From assembly GCF_901709675.1 (NCBI RefSeq), contig NC_051096.1:6909001-6973000 (forward strand): a DNA stretch of 64,000 bases, given 5' to 3'. The translations under genes were made by a program, and so were the position numbers. This DNA is from Syngnathus acus (taxonomy: Eukaryota; Chordata; Actinopteri; Syngnathiformes; Syngnathidae). Below are positions 25,340 through 36,499 of this stretch, piece by piece. Within the stretch, counting starts at the first letter, position 1, and each line of letters begins with the position of its first letter. The notes beneath the pieces were generated by a model. It saw nothing but the letters and a program-made list of their open reading frames with translations. It was not told where the DNA came from and ran no database searches.

Positions 25340-26230
25340 TTTTATCCCCTCCAAAACAGGTGGGTCAGTATAAGGGGAGGGGGTAACAGGGTGCGGTTTC
25401 ATCACCTTTTGTGTTCTTTGCTGTGAGTCACTGAGAACATTGGAATGCCAGGGGATTGTTGAACAAAGCACATAAGAAAATAAAGTAAATCAAAATGCAT
25501 ACAGTGAAATCCAAGATGCTTCCATCCCTCCCTTCTCTAATACGTACCATTGTATCCTGAATTTTTATAGAAGAAAAAAAACCTCCCATGTAGTTTCAAC
25601 AACAAAAGGTATGGCTGATGCAGTTATGTAGAAATGATGTTTTTTTTCTTTATGGAAATTTACATGATGCATGATTCATTCAAAAAATTGTTTTAACATC
25701 AGTGGAAGAGTTATTCACTTGGAATGAACATAGAGGGAAGGTTGCTCTCAGGGGGGGGATGCTAAACAGGCAAGACAGGTTCTTCCCGTTGACGAGTGGG
25801 CCCAGCGAAACTGCAACTTGCACAAAAATGGCCCTTTCCAATTTAAAAGACTTTATTTGCATGTTTTTTAATGATACAATCTTACATGAGCCATTTCAGA
25901 TAATTATCAAATACACGAGTGCACTCAAGATAAATGTGTCCACTTTTGGTTAATCTGATTCATAAATTTGAATTTAAGTCAACATCTCATTCTGGCAAAT
26001 TCTTGCAATCAATGTCAACCTTTTACAACTTCCCCATATAGTTACATGCTGAGCCTACCAATACAAAAAAAATAAAGGCTAAATCTTGATCAGTTTTGAC
26101 AAGATGGATGAAAGGAGGACTGAGGCAATTTAGACAAGAAATCAGCTAGAGCCATTGAAATGCTTTGGAAACAGTCAATACGATAAAAAAAAGAACAGTC
26201 CTCTTGGGTGTATGGATAATACGAGACTCG
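25340..26230. other. Spacer between Ly6 copies 3 and 4
   Basis: AT-rich 3' flank of copy 4 and 5' flank of copy 3. No coding or RNA signal is seen. Confidence 0.5.
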
Positions 26231-29200
26231 TTACACCAGCATGTTGGCCATAAGCAGGGCGCTGATGGTGGCAAGGACCAGCGGCCCAGTCGAGATTCTC
26301 GGTGCGGAGTTGCACAGGTTGCTGTTGCAACAAGTCTTGGTCATCTTGTAGATGGTGGTGTTGGTGTTGGAGGGGAAATTCACATCATGGGTTTTATTAC
26401 AGTCAGCCTTCACAAGGCATCCCTTCATGGAGACGGCCACAAAGCCAGCTGAGGGACGACAACCGCGTTTGTTAGCGCCAACATGGCAGGAGCAATTGCA
26501 AATGAAAAAATGCAGCAGAAAATCCAGTTGAAATATGCTGAACTCAAAAAAAAAAAAAAAAAGTCGCATGTGACACTTATTAGCATTTGAAAATGTTAAG
26601 GTGTGTAAATCAGAACTGGTGACAAAAACCTGAATTTGTCAAATTGTTGGCAGAGATTTAAAAAAAAAAAAAACAACAAAAAAAAAAAACCAGGAGTTTG
26701 TCTTAACACTTAAATTAAAATTGTACAATCTGTCTGCATGAAATCCTTTCGGGTCTCATTCCAGAAGCCAGTGAGTAACAGCAGCTCGACAACAGAAACT
26801 GCTTCTAAGAATTCTTTTAGTACCTGCTTTGCCGTTGCCGCTGTAGCAATGCTCCCCCGCCTGACAAGTGATCTTCTTGGTGACGCACAGGTTCCAGAAG
26901 CCAATTTTACATTCGTAGCACTCCAGAGCCTGGCCTGAAAAGGACAATGATTCATGCACATACCAAAAAACTCATTAAAAGTAGCGGCAATTTTAACAGC
27001 CATCATCAAAATTGGTGCAATAGCAATTTATAATCACAAGCCATGTGCATATTTTAATACAAACGGTGCAGCAACAAATATAGACAGACACCGTAACAAA
27101 ATTCACAGGCATATATTCTTTCCCCCCCAAACATTATGAACATCTGTTTCTACTCATATCATATCTACGAGAAAACGGAAGTCTTATTTGAATAAGACAA
27201 ATTGTTCTTGTGTGACAACTTGTACAACTGATGTTATCTAGGACGCAATGTTCCGGTTGACACGTGAACACACCTTAACTCTACAGTATGTGTCATGTAC
27301 TGTCACTGTGACATAATGATAGTTTATTTGGTACCCTTATGCATCCAAACGTTCTCAGATGTGGCAAAAGGAAATCTTTCACGAACAAAGGAGTTTATGA
27401 AAACAGCTGACGACATTAAATATCAGAGTCGGTGGCTTTTGGTAGTGATGACTTTATTTACACATACACGCACAAAAAAACACAGCCCCACCCTAGTTTT
27501 GTATCTTTACAATGCTGGCTAACGAGTTTGTCACCCTTCCAATTTCTTGTCAAACCAGAAGTATGAATGGATGAGAAAACCACTGCCCCCACCCCCTCGT
27601 CACCGCTGCCAAATCTCAAACAATATTACTATACATTACTTCTGATTTGAAATTTAAACGTTAATTTAGCCCTGACATTAGTCGTTGGCACAAGAAGTTT
27701 TTTTCTTTATCTTCAAGGACACATCGTGCTACTCGAATGTTGCAACAATCAAACATTGTTAAAGCTTGTATTTTCAGGGAACTTCCCAAGTTTGTGCCCA
27801 AGTTTCATTGTTCTAGACATTGCATGCATGAACCTTTCCAGCAGCAGAAAGACTATAAAAACAAGGAGACAAATTCTCTCCTGTGAGTTTTGTTTTGTTA
27901 AACAGCTCTGTATTTTCTTAGCAACTGTGGGAAACGGGAAATGAGGGCAAACAATGGCCAACTCGTTGACTGTAAACTAACAAAGAACTGCTACAAAAAA
28001 TACTTTTGAGTCCAACTTGACACAAAACACAAGGAAGTCAGAGTGATAAAGACTGGCATGAGCTGAAAGGTTTCAAGATAAATACGCAGAGTTAGGTGTG
28101 GGTTGTAAATAGCGGTTGTTTTCATTAGGGTTTGGCATACATGACACGTTCCAGCAGAAATAGCCTCGTTATAGGTGTGTACAATAATTGGATGTTAAAT
28201 AAACATACCAGAAGTTACCCATCCATCATATTACAGTCTTCCAAATTTGAGTGTGGCTTGCATTGTTGTAATATTTTGAAATGCCAGCTTCATCTTTCTT
28301 TTGTTAGTCAAATGAAATGTAAATATAGTTTGTGATGAATCTATAAATTTAATGAAATGTAAATGTTCAGTCCCATTATAAAATATAGTAGTTCGGCCAT
28401 CGCAGATTTTTAAGAGGTGACATCGTTTTGCTGTTTTATGTCTTAAATGACAAAAATCATTACTTTAGTGCCATCTTGTGGCCAGTTAGTGTCATTTTCA
28501 AGCGAGTTTCGTTTGAGTATCCAAAAATAGTTTTTTGTCGCCCTCTTGTGGCAGAATACCGTAAGTTAGAGCCAGAAATCAGTCTTATAAACGGCAAAAG
28601 GAAAAAATAAATAATGAAATAACCCTTTTGGGGATTCTGCGCGATTAAACTCCTTTCAAAGATGAGTTGAAGGTCACAATCGCAGTCTAAAGTGGTTATT
28701 TTGTTGGATGAATAGATTTCATTGTACCCTTCCACTCAAAGCACAAAAACAAACCACATCATAGCCAAGACGCACGCCTCCATGTATCAAAATATTTTCT
28801 TTGTAGCCAAACCCGAGACAGATTGGCAATGGGAGAGCTCAAGAACCCCAGTTTAAAAATGAAACAAGACATCTGTATGTATCTGGAAATATTTCAGTGG
28901 CCTGTGACACGTTGACAAGAAACTAAAAATCAACCGGGGAGTCATTGGAAAAGGACATTTTCTAAAACTACAGCCTTAATGTGCAATTATCACCTTCAGT
29001 CACAGCTATTTGAGCGGCATGTTATTGGAGCTAAAGGTTAAACAAAACACCCAAAAAAAACCTCAAGGTCGCAGCGGGCTGGGTGGGCCTGAAACAGGAT
29101 ACAAATAATGCCATGGGAACAAAGAGGAACAATGTTACCAAAAACACAATAGCTGAAGAACAAACACAACTTGTGTTGTGGACTCTGCAAATCCTCTGTG

Positions 29201-30187
29201 GAACTGGAATTTGGGACACCAGCCTCATCTGTTATGAGGTGAGGAATTTCTCACGAGATGGTCTGACAAGTTGGGACGTGATTCAATCTTTCTCGGGAAA
29301 CATCCTTGCTGCCTCACCCCAGTACGTGAGAAATTGTATTAGGGCAAAATAGAGGTGCCGTGACACGTTATACCGCAAAATGAGTGGGCCCTACGAATCC
29401 TGCTTAGAAGCAAGCACCATATAAGACTTTAAAAGAAATGAAACCTGTTGATGAAGAAATGTAACAGCTGGCTCATTTGTAATTATTCTACAGAAAATTG
29501 CCCATTTAATTGAAGAAGAAAACAATAAGCACCATGAAAATCCATGGCAACAACTTCAAAAGACAAAAAAATAAAAATAATCAAGTGAATGTCAAGTGGC
29601 GTGACCAGTAAGCATGTGATGTGATTCTTATCACATTAAGATCCAAAGCCTAACTTTTCTTCTTTTTTTTTTCCAGTAGTGGAAAATATGCCAGTTTAAT
29701 TTCATTTCCTGTCATAAAGCCTTGCCAGTCTGTGCGTGTTGCACTTTGTAAACAAGTGTAGCTTTTATTTTTGGGTGTGCCTCTGGTCAGTGTCCAATTT
29801 GTCCCTCTTTTAGGCCCTCGGCTCGGCCCCACCCTCCCCTGGCAAACTGCGTGCACACTCCGGATATGTATCACACACACACTTCAAAATTATGAAATAA
29901 AGTGTCTATTTGAGGTACTCATTTTTTGTGTGTGTGTGTTTTTTTTTTTTTTTAAGTATGTTAATTGGACGCGCATTTGCTTAATTCCACAATAGTCATG
30001 GAAATGAGGGGGAAACGGAAACACGCCTGCGGGCAATTTGTAACGAACGTCAAACACATGACAAAAGTCTTAAAAATACTTTTTTTTTCAACTTATTTCC
30101 CTCCGTGTAAATGAGTAAAAGACTAAATTTCTTACCGAGTGCAAAGCAGACTCCCAAGGCGAAAATCTGGACAAGAATTCGATTCAT
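26231..30187 (-). CDS. Ly6/uPAR-domain protein, tandem copy 4
   Basis: Three exons on the minus strand: 30187-~30135, ~26937-26825 and ~26450-26231, with a first intron of about 3.2 kb. The signal peptide is MNRILVQIFALGVCFALG. The LU domain reads QALECYECKIGFWNLC, KKITCQAGEHCYSGN, MKGCLVKADCNK and KTCCNSNLCNS, followed by a hydrophobic GPI-type tail (LVLATISALLMANMLV). Sequons NKT and NTT are present. The long first intron contains AT-rich DNA and simple repeats but no recognisable nested gene. A 5' exon embedded in a CpG-containing stretch (30150-30440) suggests the promoter lies there. Confidence 0.84.
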
Positions 30188-30449
30188 GTTGATTGACAAG
30201 ATGTCGAAGAGCTGTCAACCTGCGTGCACACAGACCGTTAGAAATAAAACTTTTTTCTTCCACCATCGCCTCATTTATAATCTTCCACCCCCCATCCCAG
30301 CCTTACCGTTATCCAATGAGAAGAGAGAGGTCTTGTGTGCAGAGCAAAGCACTTTTTTCCCTCCTACCCACCAGCCTAAAAGGATCCACCTGCGATGGTG
30401 TGACGTCACGCTGGGAAATAGGCGTTTTCCACGCGATCTGACTTAGTCA

Positions 30450-32498
30450 CAAAGGCACAAAAAAATTCCACTGGCTTCTATTAAGAGGATGTGACCTCAT
30501 GTTATCGTTTGATAAAAGCAAATGTCACGAGTTAGCAGAGGTGTGTCGTCAAAAAGAGTACACGTCAGAATAATTATATTTAAATGATAAATAGTCTTTC
30601 AAATAATTACCGTCTATTTAACTGTTAGATGCCGACTAAATGTCAAATAGTCAAAAGAATAAAATGAGTGCAGCCTAATTAAAATATTGCCTAACAATAT
30701 CATATGATAAAAAATGATGTCGTGAAAAAATGCCACAAGAATTATTATTCAATCCATCAGTGCACTTCATTCTGCTAGATGTGCCTATTTTGGCCACCAG
30801 AAACTTCCTAACCTCCATGACTACTAAAATGAACTTTGGATTTACCAGCGTAAATCAAAAATGACCATTTCTGATGAAATACAGTTAAATTGGATGCAAT
30901 TTGTGATAAACATGTGACAAACCAGACAACAATGTGCATGCAGTGTTTCATGCGAAGGAGGCCTTAGTCAGGTGGTGTCGTCGGCTTGTATCACATAACA
31001 CAGGGTGGGGGGGCTCAGGGATGTTTTTAACCCAAACAATAGCATTATCCAGATCATGTTATGTACAATGACATTTGAACACCACTTGGTCAGCCTGATT
31101 CAGTTAATAGTGCAGCCGACATCACAAAACTCCTGAAGACTATCAGCCGGCAATCATGAAAATATACAAAATATCAATTTTGGGGTCAAATGAGTGTTTT
31201 TGTAACATTTGAGAAGAGGAGCCAATCCGAGTTGTCGTTGGGAGAGAGGCAAAGTACAGCTTGGACAAGGTGCCGGTTGATTGAATGGAACATATAACAA
31301 CATATTTACACTCCCATTTTTTTTTTTCTTTTCAAAGAGTCTGAGTCAGAGGAGTGAATCGTGTTTGCACATGAACCACAACATTGTTTTGGGGAGTTAA
31401 TGTACACACTTCAAGACATTACTCATATGTGTCACGAGTTTTACTAAAGCAATGTACAACTTTGGCAAATATATCGTATTCTTCATATAGACATTCTAAA
31501 AAGAATGTCTATATGAATCCAACTTGAGTTTGAAGTAGGACACACCCTGCTGCTCTGATTTGCAGCTTCTATACTGCCCTCTTGTGGTCAAAATACGTAC
31601 ACCAGAACAAGCAGCATTGAAATGAATATTTTTAATTCCTCTTTCGTCGTATTTAATTGTTGCATTTTTGTATATCTTCACAAAATATAATACCTTTTCA
31701 GAATCAGATTCAGGCCTCAACAGGTTGGTATTCAATCTCAAGACTTTGTGTAGTAAGTCACATGAGCAGGCCTGGTCTTGCCTGACTTTGTTTGTCTTCT
31801 AAGTGCGTGTGTCACGCCCTATAAAGAACACCAAACATTTAGTCAATGACTGACAAGCGGAGTCTTGGCTGAAATAGTGATGGGGTCCTTCACATTTGTT
31901 TGTCCACATGACACTTCTGTGTCGGAGTTTAGGAAACTATGTCGTATCTACTCCCCGACATTATGTAACAACTCTCATCTTCTTGGAATTATTTGCTCAG
32001 GGAGAGGCTGCTTATGATGGTAAAATGCCTCACTGTTTGTCAAGACACATTTGTCAATGTGACTTGGAAATACAGCCTGAGGATGTATGAGAGGGAAAAA
32101 TAATCTTGATTCCATCACAGTGATTACAGCTGAGGAATGCACATGAATACAGTAATAACCACATTTTGGGATAGTCTGGAAATAAAAACCCTTTTTCTCT
32201 TGCTTCACTGGAGAGGGGAATCCTCTTGGTAAGAGTTGTCGCCCCCAAAAAGTAGTCGTTGGAAACCCAGGCTGCTCCGAAAGCGGTTTGAGGTTTAGCT
32301 CGAGTCATTCTCCCCCCTGGAAAATCTGACAAGGCTTTGCCACACCAAACAACTCAGTCCTGCTACAGACAGGGAAATCCCATCTCATACACTCATGACT
32401 CCAATATTAAAGAAAGAAACCTTGGTTGTGATGGATTCTTTTTTTAAATGAGGACATTTAAGAAGTAGGGACAAAACGTATGAAAAGAAGAATCAACT
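30450..32498. other. Ly6/csnk2b intergenic DNA
   Basis: About 2 kb with no supported gene. It contains the perfect inverted repeat at 31482-31517. A minus-strand AATAAA (tttatt at 32499-32504) may mark the end of the csnk2b transcript. Confidence 0.5.
31482..31517. repeat. Perfect 16-bp inverted repeat with 4-base loop
   Basis: TTCATATAGACATTCT (31482-31497), AAAA, AGAATGTCTATATGAA (31502-31517) form an exact palindrome with a tetraloop-sized spacer. The hairpin is short and AT-rich, with no obvious target-site duplication. Confidence 0.9.
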
Positions 32499-33513
32499 TT
32501 TATTGAGATTTCAGAATCTGGTTCACCCTTCTCAAGTTGCACAGAGAAAAACAACAAACAGGAGTTCAAGTGTGGACACAAATAGGGATTCATTTGTGTG
32601 AAGTGAAACTTGAAAAATTCCAACTGAAAAGGAGAAAGGAAGAGCGAGGAGGGGAAATAAGAAGCGTTTGCCTCGATGTTTGGGAGGAAAAAAAAAACTA
32701 AAATGGCAGCTGGTGGTCTTGCCTATTGCTAACCCTAAAAAACAAATCAAGTTGCAGCAGTGAAATCAGTGCAGTGCTGCCGTGTCTTTACTATTTTCTT
32801 TTTGGAAGAAAACAGCTTTTGTTTTTATTGTGATGGTTTGTTGAAAAAGCTTCGCCTCAGATAAAGACCGGAAACTGGTGGAAAAGAGGTAGCGCATCCG
32901 GGATTGTTTAGTAGAATAGATTTAAAAATCACTCTACACTATTTGTTTAGCAAATGAAATTGAAATACAGCACCCAAGACAAAAGCATCTGTTTGTGCAA
33001 GCCATTTCCTGCTGGTTTCCAAATGCTAAATGGTGGCTTCATTCATATAAAATAAAATAAAAAAACTCAAATGAAATGTCAATTATGAGATGAGGGATGG
33101 TAGGATTGCGGAATCTTGGGGAAAACATTTACTGACAGCTAGCTTTGTTTGTTTTTATGATGTCTTCCCTAACAGTAGAAGCACACTAATTACTTCTCTA
33201 TACCTTTAAGCAGATTTTCCATTTTGACAGCACAACAGCAAACATCTGCATGAACCAGTAATACGGCAAAAAATAAATCAGTTACTATACTATCTTTAAA
33301 CTGCTGGCAGCCATGTTTGTGGGGTTTACTGAGGAGCGGACCACCAGTGAATCTTTACCAAACTGTGCCAACTTTTTTTTTTATTATTTGGAAACAGACT
33401 TTCTTTTTGGCACATTAGTTTGGTAAAGAGAGTACATAGGATACCAAATTACCAAAATGACTCACAAAAAGTGAAGGATATTAAGCTCTTGTGTGTAATT
33501 TTAGGAAAAACCT

Positions 33514-33632
33514 CAAATGCACATGAACTTTTACAGGTCAACTGCAAAAAGAAGTGAAGCGTTGAACAGTCGGACATGTGCATTCAAAGGGTTAGTTAAG
33601 TTGACCTGTAAAAGGTTGTGGTGCATTTTAAA
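33514..33632. repeat. Long inverted repeat, ~30-bp arms with a perfect 16-bp core, csnk2b 3' UTR
   Basis: The core CTTTTACAGGTCAACT (33528-33543) is exactly matched by AGTTGACCTGTAAAAG (33599-33614). Outside the core, AAATGCAC pairs with GTGCATTTT. The arms therefore extend to about 30 bases, with a ~55-base loop. It lies in the probable 3' UTR of csnk2b. It could be a MITE or a foldback structure. Confidence 0.78.
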
Positions 33633-33908
33633 TTGAGCCGAAAGCGTCATATCCCCAACGTTTTGTGAGTGGTGTTTGTGGACCGGATACACATTTATGT
33701 GATGAAGACTATGGCTGTGCATTCACGTATCGCTCACACTCAGAATCATAATTATTACATGTTGATTTCATTTGCTTTAATCTAAACCCCCAAATAATAC
33801 AGTCTTCAGAGCGGGGAGGGGTCATTTGTGGAACATTTTGGTAAACACAGGTGACCCCTCGCCTTTTTTTTTTGTCTTTTTTGTCAATGACCTTTGTTGT
33901 CTCGTCCG

Positions 33909-35912
33909 CTAGCGGATGGCTTTGACGGGACTCTTGAAGCTGGAGGCTGCTTGCAGCTGCAGCTGGTAGGCCATTGGGTGGATCTTGAACCCGTAAAGCC
34001 TGAAGAGATATGGGAGGGGCGAAGAGGGCGACAAACATCCTTGAGGATTGGATGAAACGCTTCTTGGCCAAGTAACAGCAAAAATGTGTTAGACAAAAGC
34101 CCGCGGGCAACATGCAACAAAAGCATTAGGGCTGAAATTGATGGGGCGCTGCAAACTGAAGTGCATTTAATCTATTTGCTCTTAGGGAGGGGTGTGCCTT
34201 CCCTTCCTTATGGGTTTCTTATGTTTGCCGTCTCGCTGCTCCAAAAGTGATACGACAATGAGTCAGGACTGCAATAAACTTGGGACAAACCACGTTAGCT
34301 TGGCTTATAAGCGCAACTTGTGTTTAGTATTTAAAAGTCAAATTAACAAAAAAAATCTTTGTGTTTTAACCCCTGCGGCTTAAACAACAATGTGACTTAT
34401 TTGGGCTTTTTTTTTTTGATCCCAGTAATGTCCTATTCTATTCATCTTATTTAGTCTTCATTAACTCTTTGTGTGTAATACAAGTTCGGTAAAGCCATTC
34501 TACTAACCTCGGGACAAACTGATTGGCGGGTCTCTTGGGCCTGTTCTCGGGGTGAACCATGAACAACATGTGGGGGAAGCCGGTGCCAAAGTAGGCTCCG
34601 TCCGTGTGGTGGTGCCTGGATGATTTGGGTGTGTAGACGTCCATGCATTTAGGGCAGTAGAGTTTCACCATGGCCTCTCCTGGGATGTCTGACAGGCCTG
34701 TGGAGGACACCAGACAATGAAAAGCAGAAATTGGACCCGACGCGTTCTACATTTTGACAAGATCACGCTGCTACGAAAAACAATTACCCACTGGCTCTGT
34801 GTGGTCAAATATCATTTGAGCTAGATTTTGCCTCTCCACAACTAACTGAAGAAACGACACCAAAACCTTTACTAGTATGACAACTAGCAGGACTGCAATT
34901 ATTCATGACATTGCCAAAATAAATGCAAGGCAAAAAAACCCAAAAAAACTTTTGTTTACTCACCAATGGGAAGCATAGTCTGATTCTCACAATAGACACG
35001 AGGACAGTAGCCAAAGTCACCCTGCTGATACTTCTCCAACTAAAACAAAACGGGAAATGAACACAATCAGCATTGTTGTAGAATCGGGGTCATTATATAA
35101 CATAACATAGGAGTTTCCCCATTGAGGGAATAATAAAGGATTATCTTATCTTATAACATCCTCAAAAATGACCAACATCTAAGAATGGTACACATACATT
35201 TTGAAAGCCATTCTCCAAATCAATTTGATCCATCTCCCACTTCCTCTCAGGTAATGTTCACTCAGAGCCAGCATCCCCACATGCTTTTAATAACATTCCA
35301 TCTCATCGAGAATGACAAAATGGAAAAATGGCTCGTGGAGTTCTCCGACACCAACCATTTGCGCAATGCCTCGATTGGTGAGGATGTAACGTGCGTGGAT
35401 AAGGCCGTACAGCATCTCAGCCGCCTGCTCGATCAGGTCGCTCTGGTTGGGATTGTCTTCCAGCTCCTCATCTGCAAACACATTGGTAGTTAGGAGAGGA
35501 AACGGGGCAATAAGAGAATGCTTCTATTCGTTCATTAATACACATAACAGAGTATTGGAAGTAAAATAAATCCAGAGGTTCAATAGAAAATAAATGACAA
35601 CATAATATATTTGAGTTAGGAACATTACAACAAAGCACCTGGCTCAAGGTCCAAAATCATGTCTAGAGCTTGACGGTAGTGGGGGACTTGCTCGTTGAGG
35701 CCCGTCAAGTTGAATTTGTCCTGGATATAGTCTTCGTCCACCTGCCACATAACGGAGGTCAAGTAAGAAGAAATCATTCCAAGAGTGAGACAGTGCGAAA
35801 TATTCTGTTTTATGAACTGACTTGATTGAAAGAATCATACCTCGCAGAAAAATTCATTCCCCCTTAATCCACAGAACCAGGAGATCCATGACACTTCCTC
35901 TGAACTGCTCAT
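33909..35912 (-). CDS. csnk2b: Casein kinase II subunit beta
   Basis: The regulatory subunit of protein kinase CK2; it dimerises through a zinc finger and docks two catalytic subunits. Six coding exons run from ATG 35912 to TAG 33909: ~35912-35841, ~35742-35640, ~35473-35358, ~35038-34964, ~34697-34508 and ~33999-33909. Joined, they give the canonical ~215-residue protein: [20 protein letters not shown] (N-terminal autophosphorylation Ser cluster), [31 protein letters not shown] (acidic loop), [11 protein letters not shown] and [10 protein letters not shown]. The last two supply the four zinc-binding Cys. [14 protein letters not shown] and the tail [10 protein letters not shown] follow. The protein is essentially invariant among vertebrates. 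A noncoding first exon lies near 36.35-36.46 kb, with an ACTTCCGGT ETS site at about 36468. In human, CSNK2B also lies beside the LY6G cluster and close to PRRC2A. Confidence 0.96.
35090..35156. mobile_element. LINE 3'-tail fragment in a csnk2b intron
   Basis: 'gagtttccccattgagggaataataaaggattatcttatctta' has the form of the 3' end of a fish Rex1-type LINE: tttcccca..gggA.aATAAAGg followed by TATCT repeats. The family assignment is from memory. Confidence 0.5.
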
Positions 35913-36499
35913 CTCCGAAGACCTAAAGTGCAAACATTATTAATATCTTCAAATGTGTAAGAGTACATATTAATGAAGCAACACAGATGCAGATTCATTT
36001 AAAACCGGCAAAATGTTATTTCAGGAATACTGACGAGCTCGGGCTTGAGGCTAGGCTAATGGACGAGTTAGTTATGTTTTCCCCACTGTAATCACCAAGT
36101 CGCTTATATAAGCAAGAAGAACAAACTCTGAGATCTAATGAATTTGAATTTTAGCGTGCGGTCTTGAATTTATCAGGCATTTCTACACTACAGTTAGCCA
36201 GCGTTAGCTTATGATGCTAACATGAACTAGCAATAGAGCTGAACTAATATGGCACATCGTTGCAGTCCTCGGAAGAGTATCATTTCCGTGAATTAGTGAG
36301 AGTAGGTTTTCAACGTCTCGGTATTGATATGTAACAATTTATGTTAGCTTACCCAGTTTGGTAATGTTATTATGTAGCTGACAAACGCGACAGGTCAAAA
36401 CAACGTAGCAAGCTATCGGCTTTAAATAAAATGGACACCAGCTCCTAGCTCAGGAGGTTCTTCCTCTACTTCCGGTACAGATTAAGTGAGCACTGCTGC

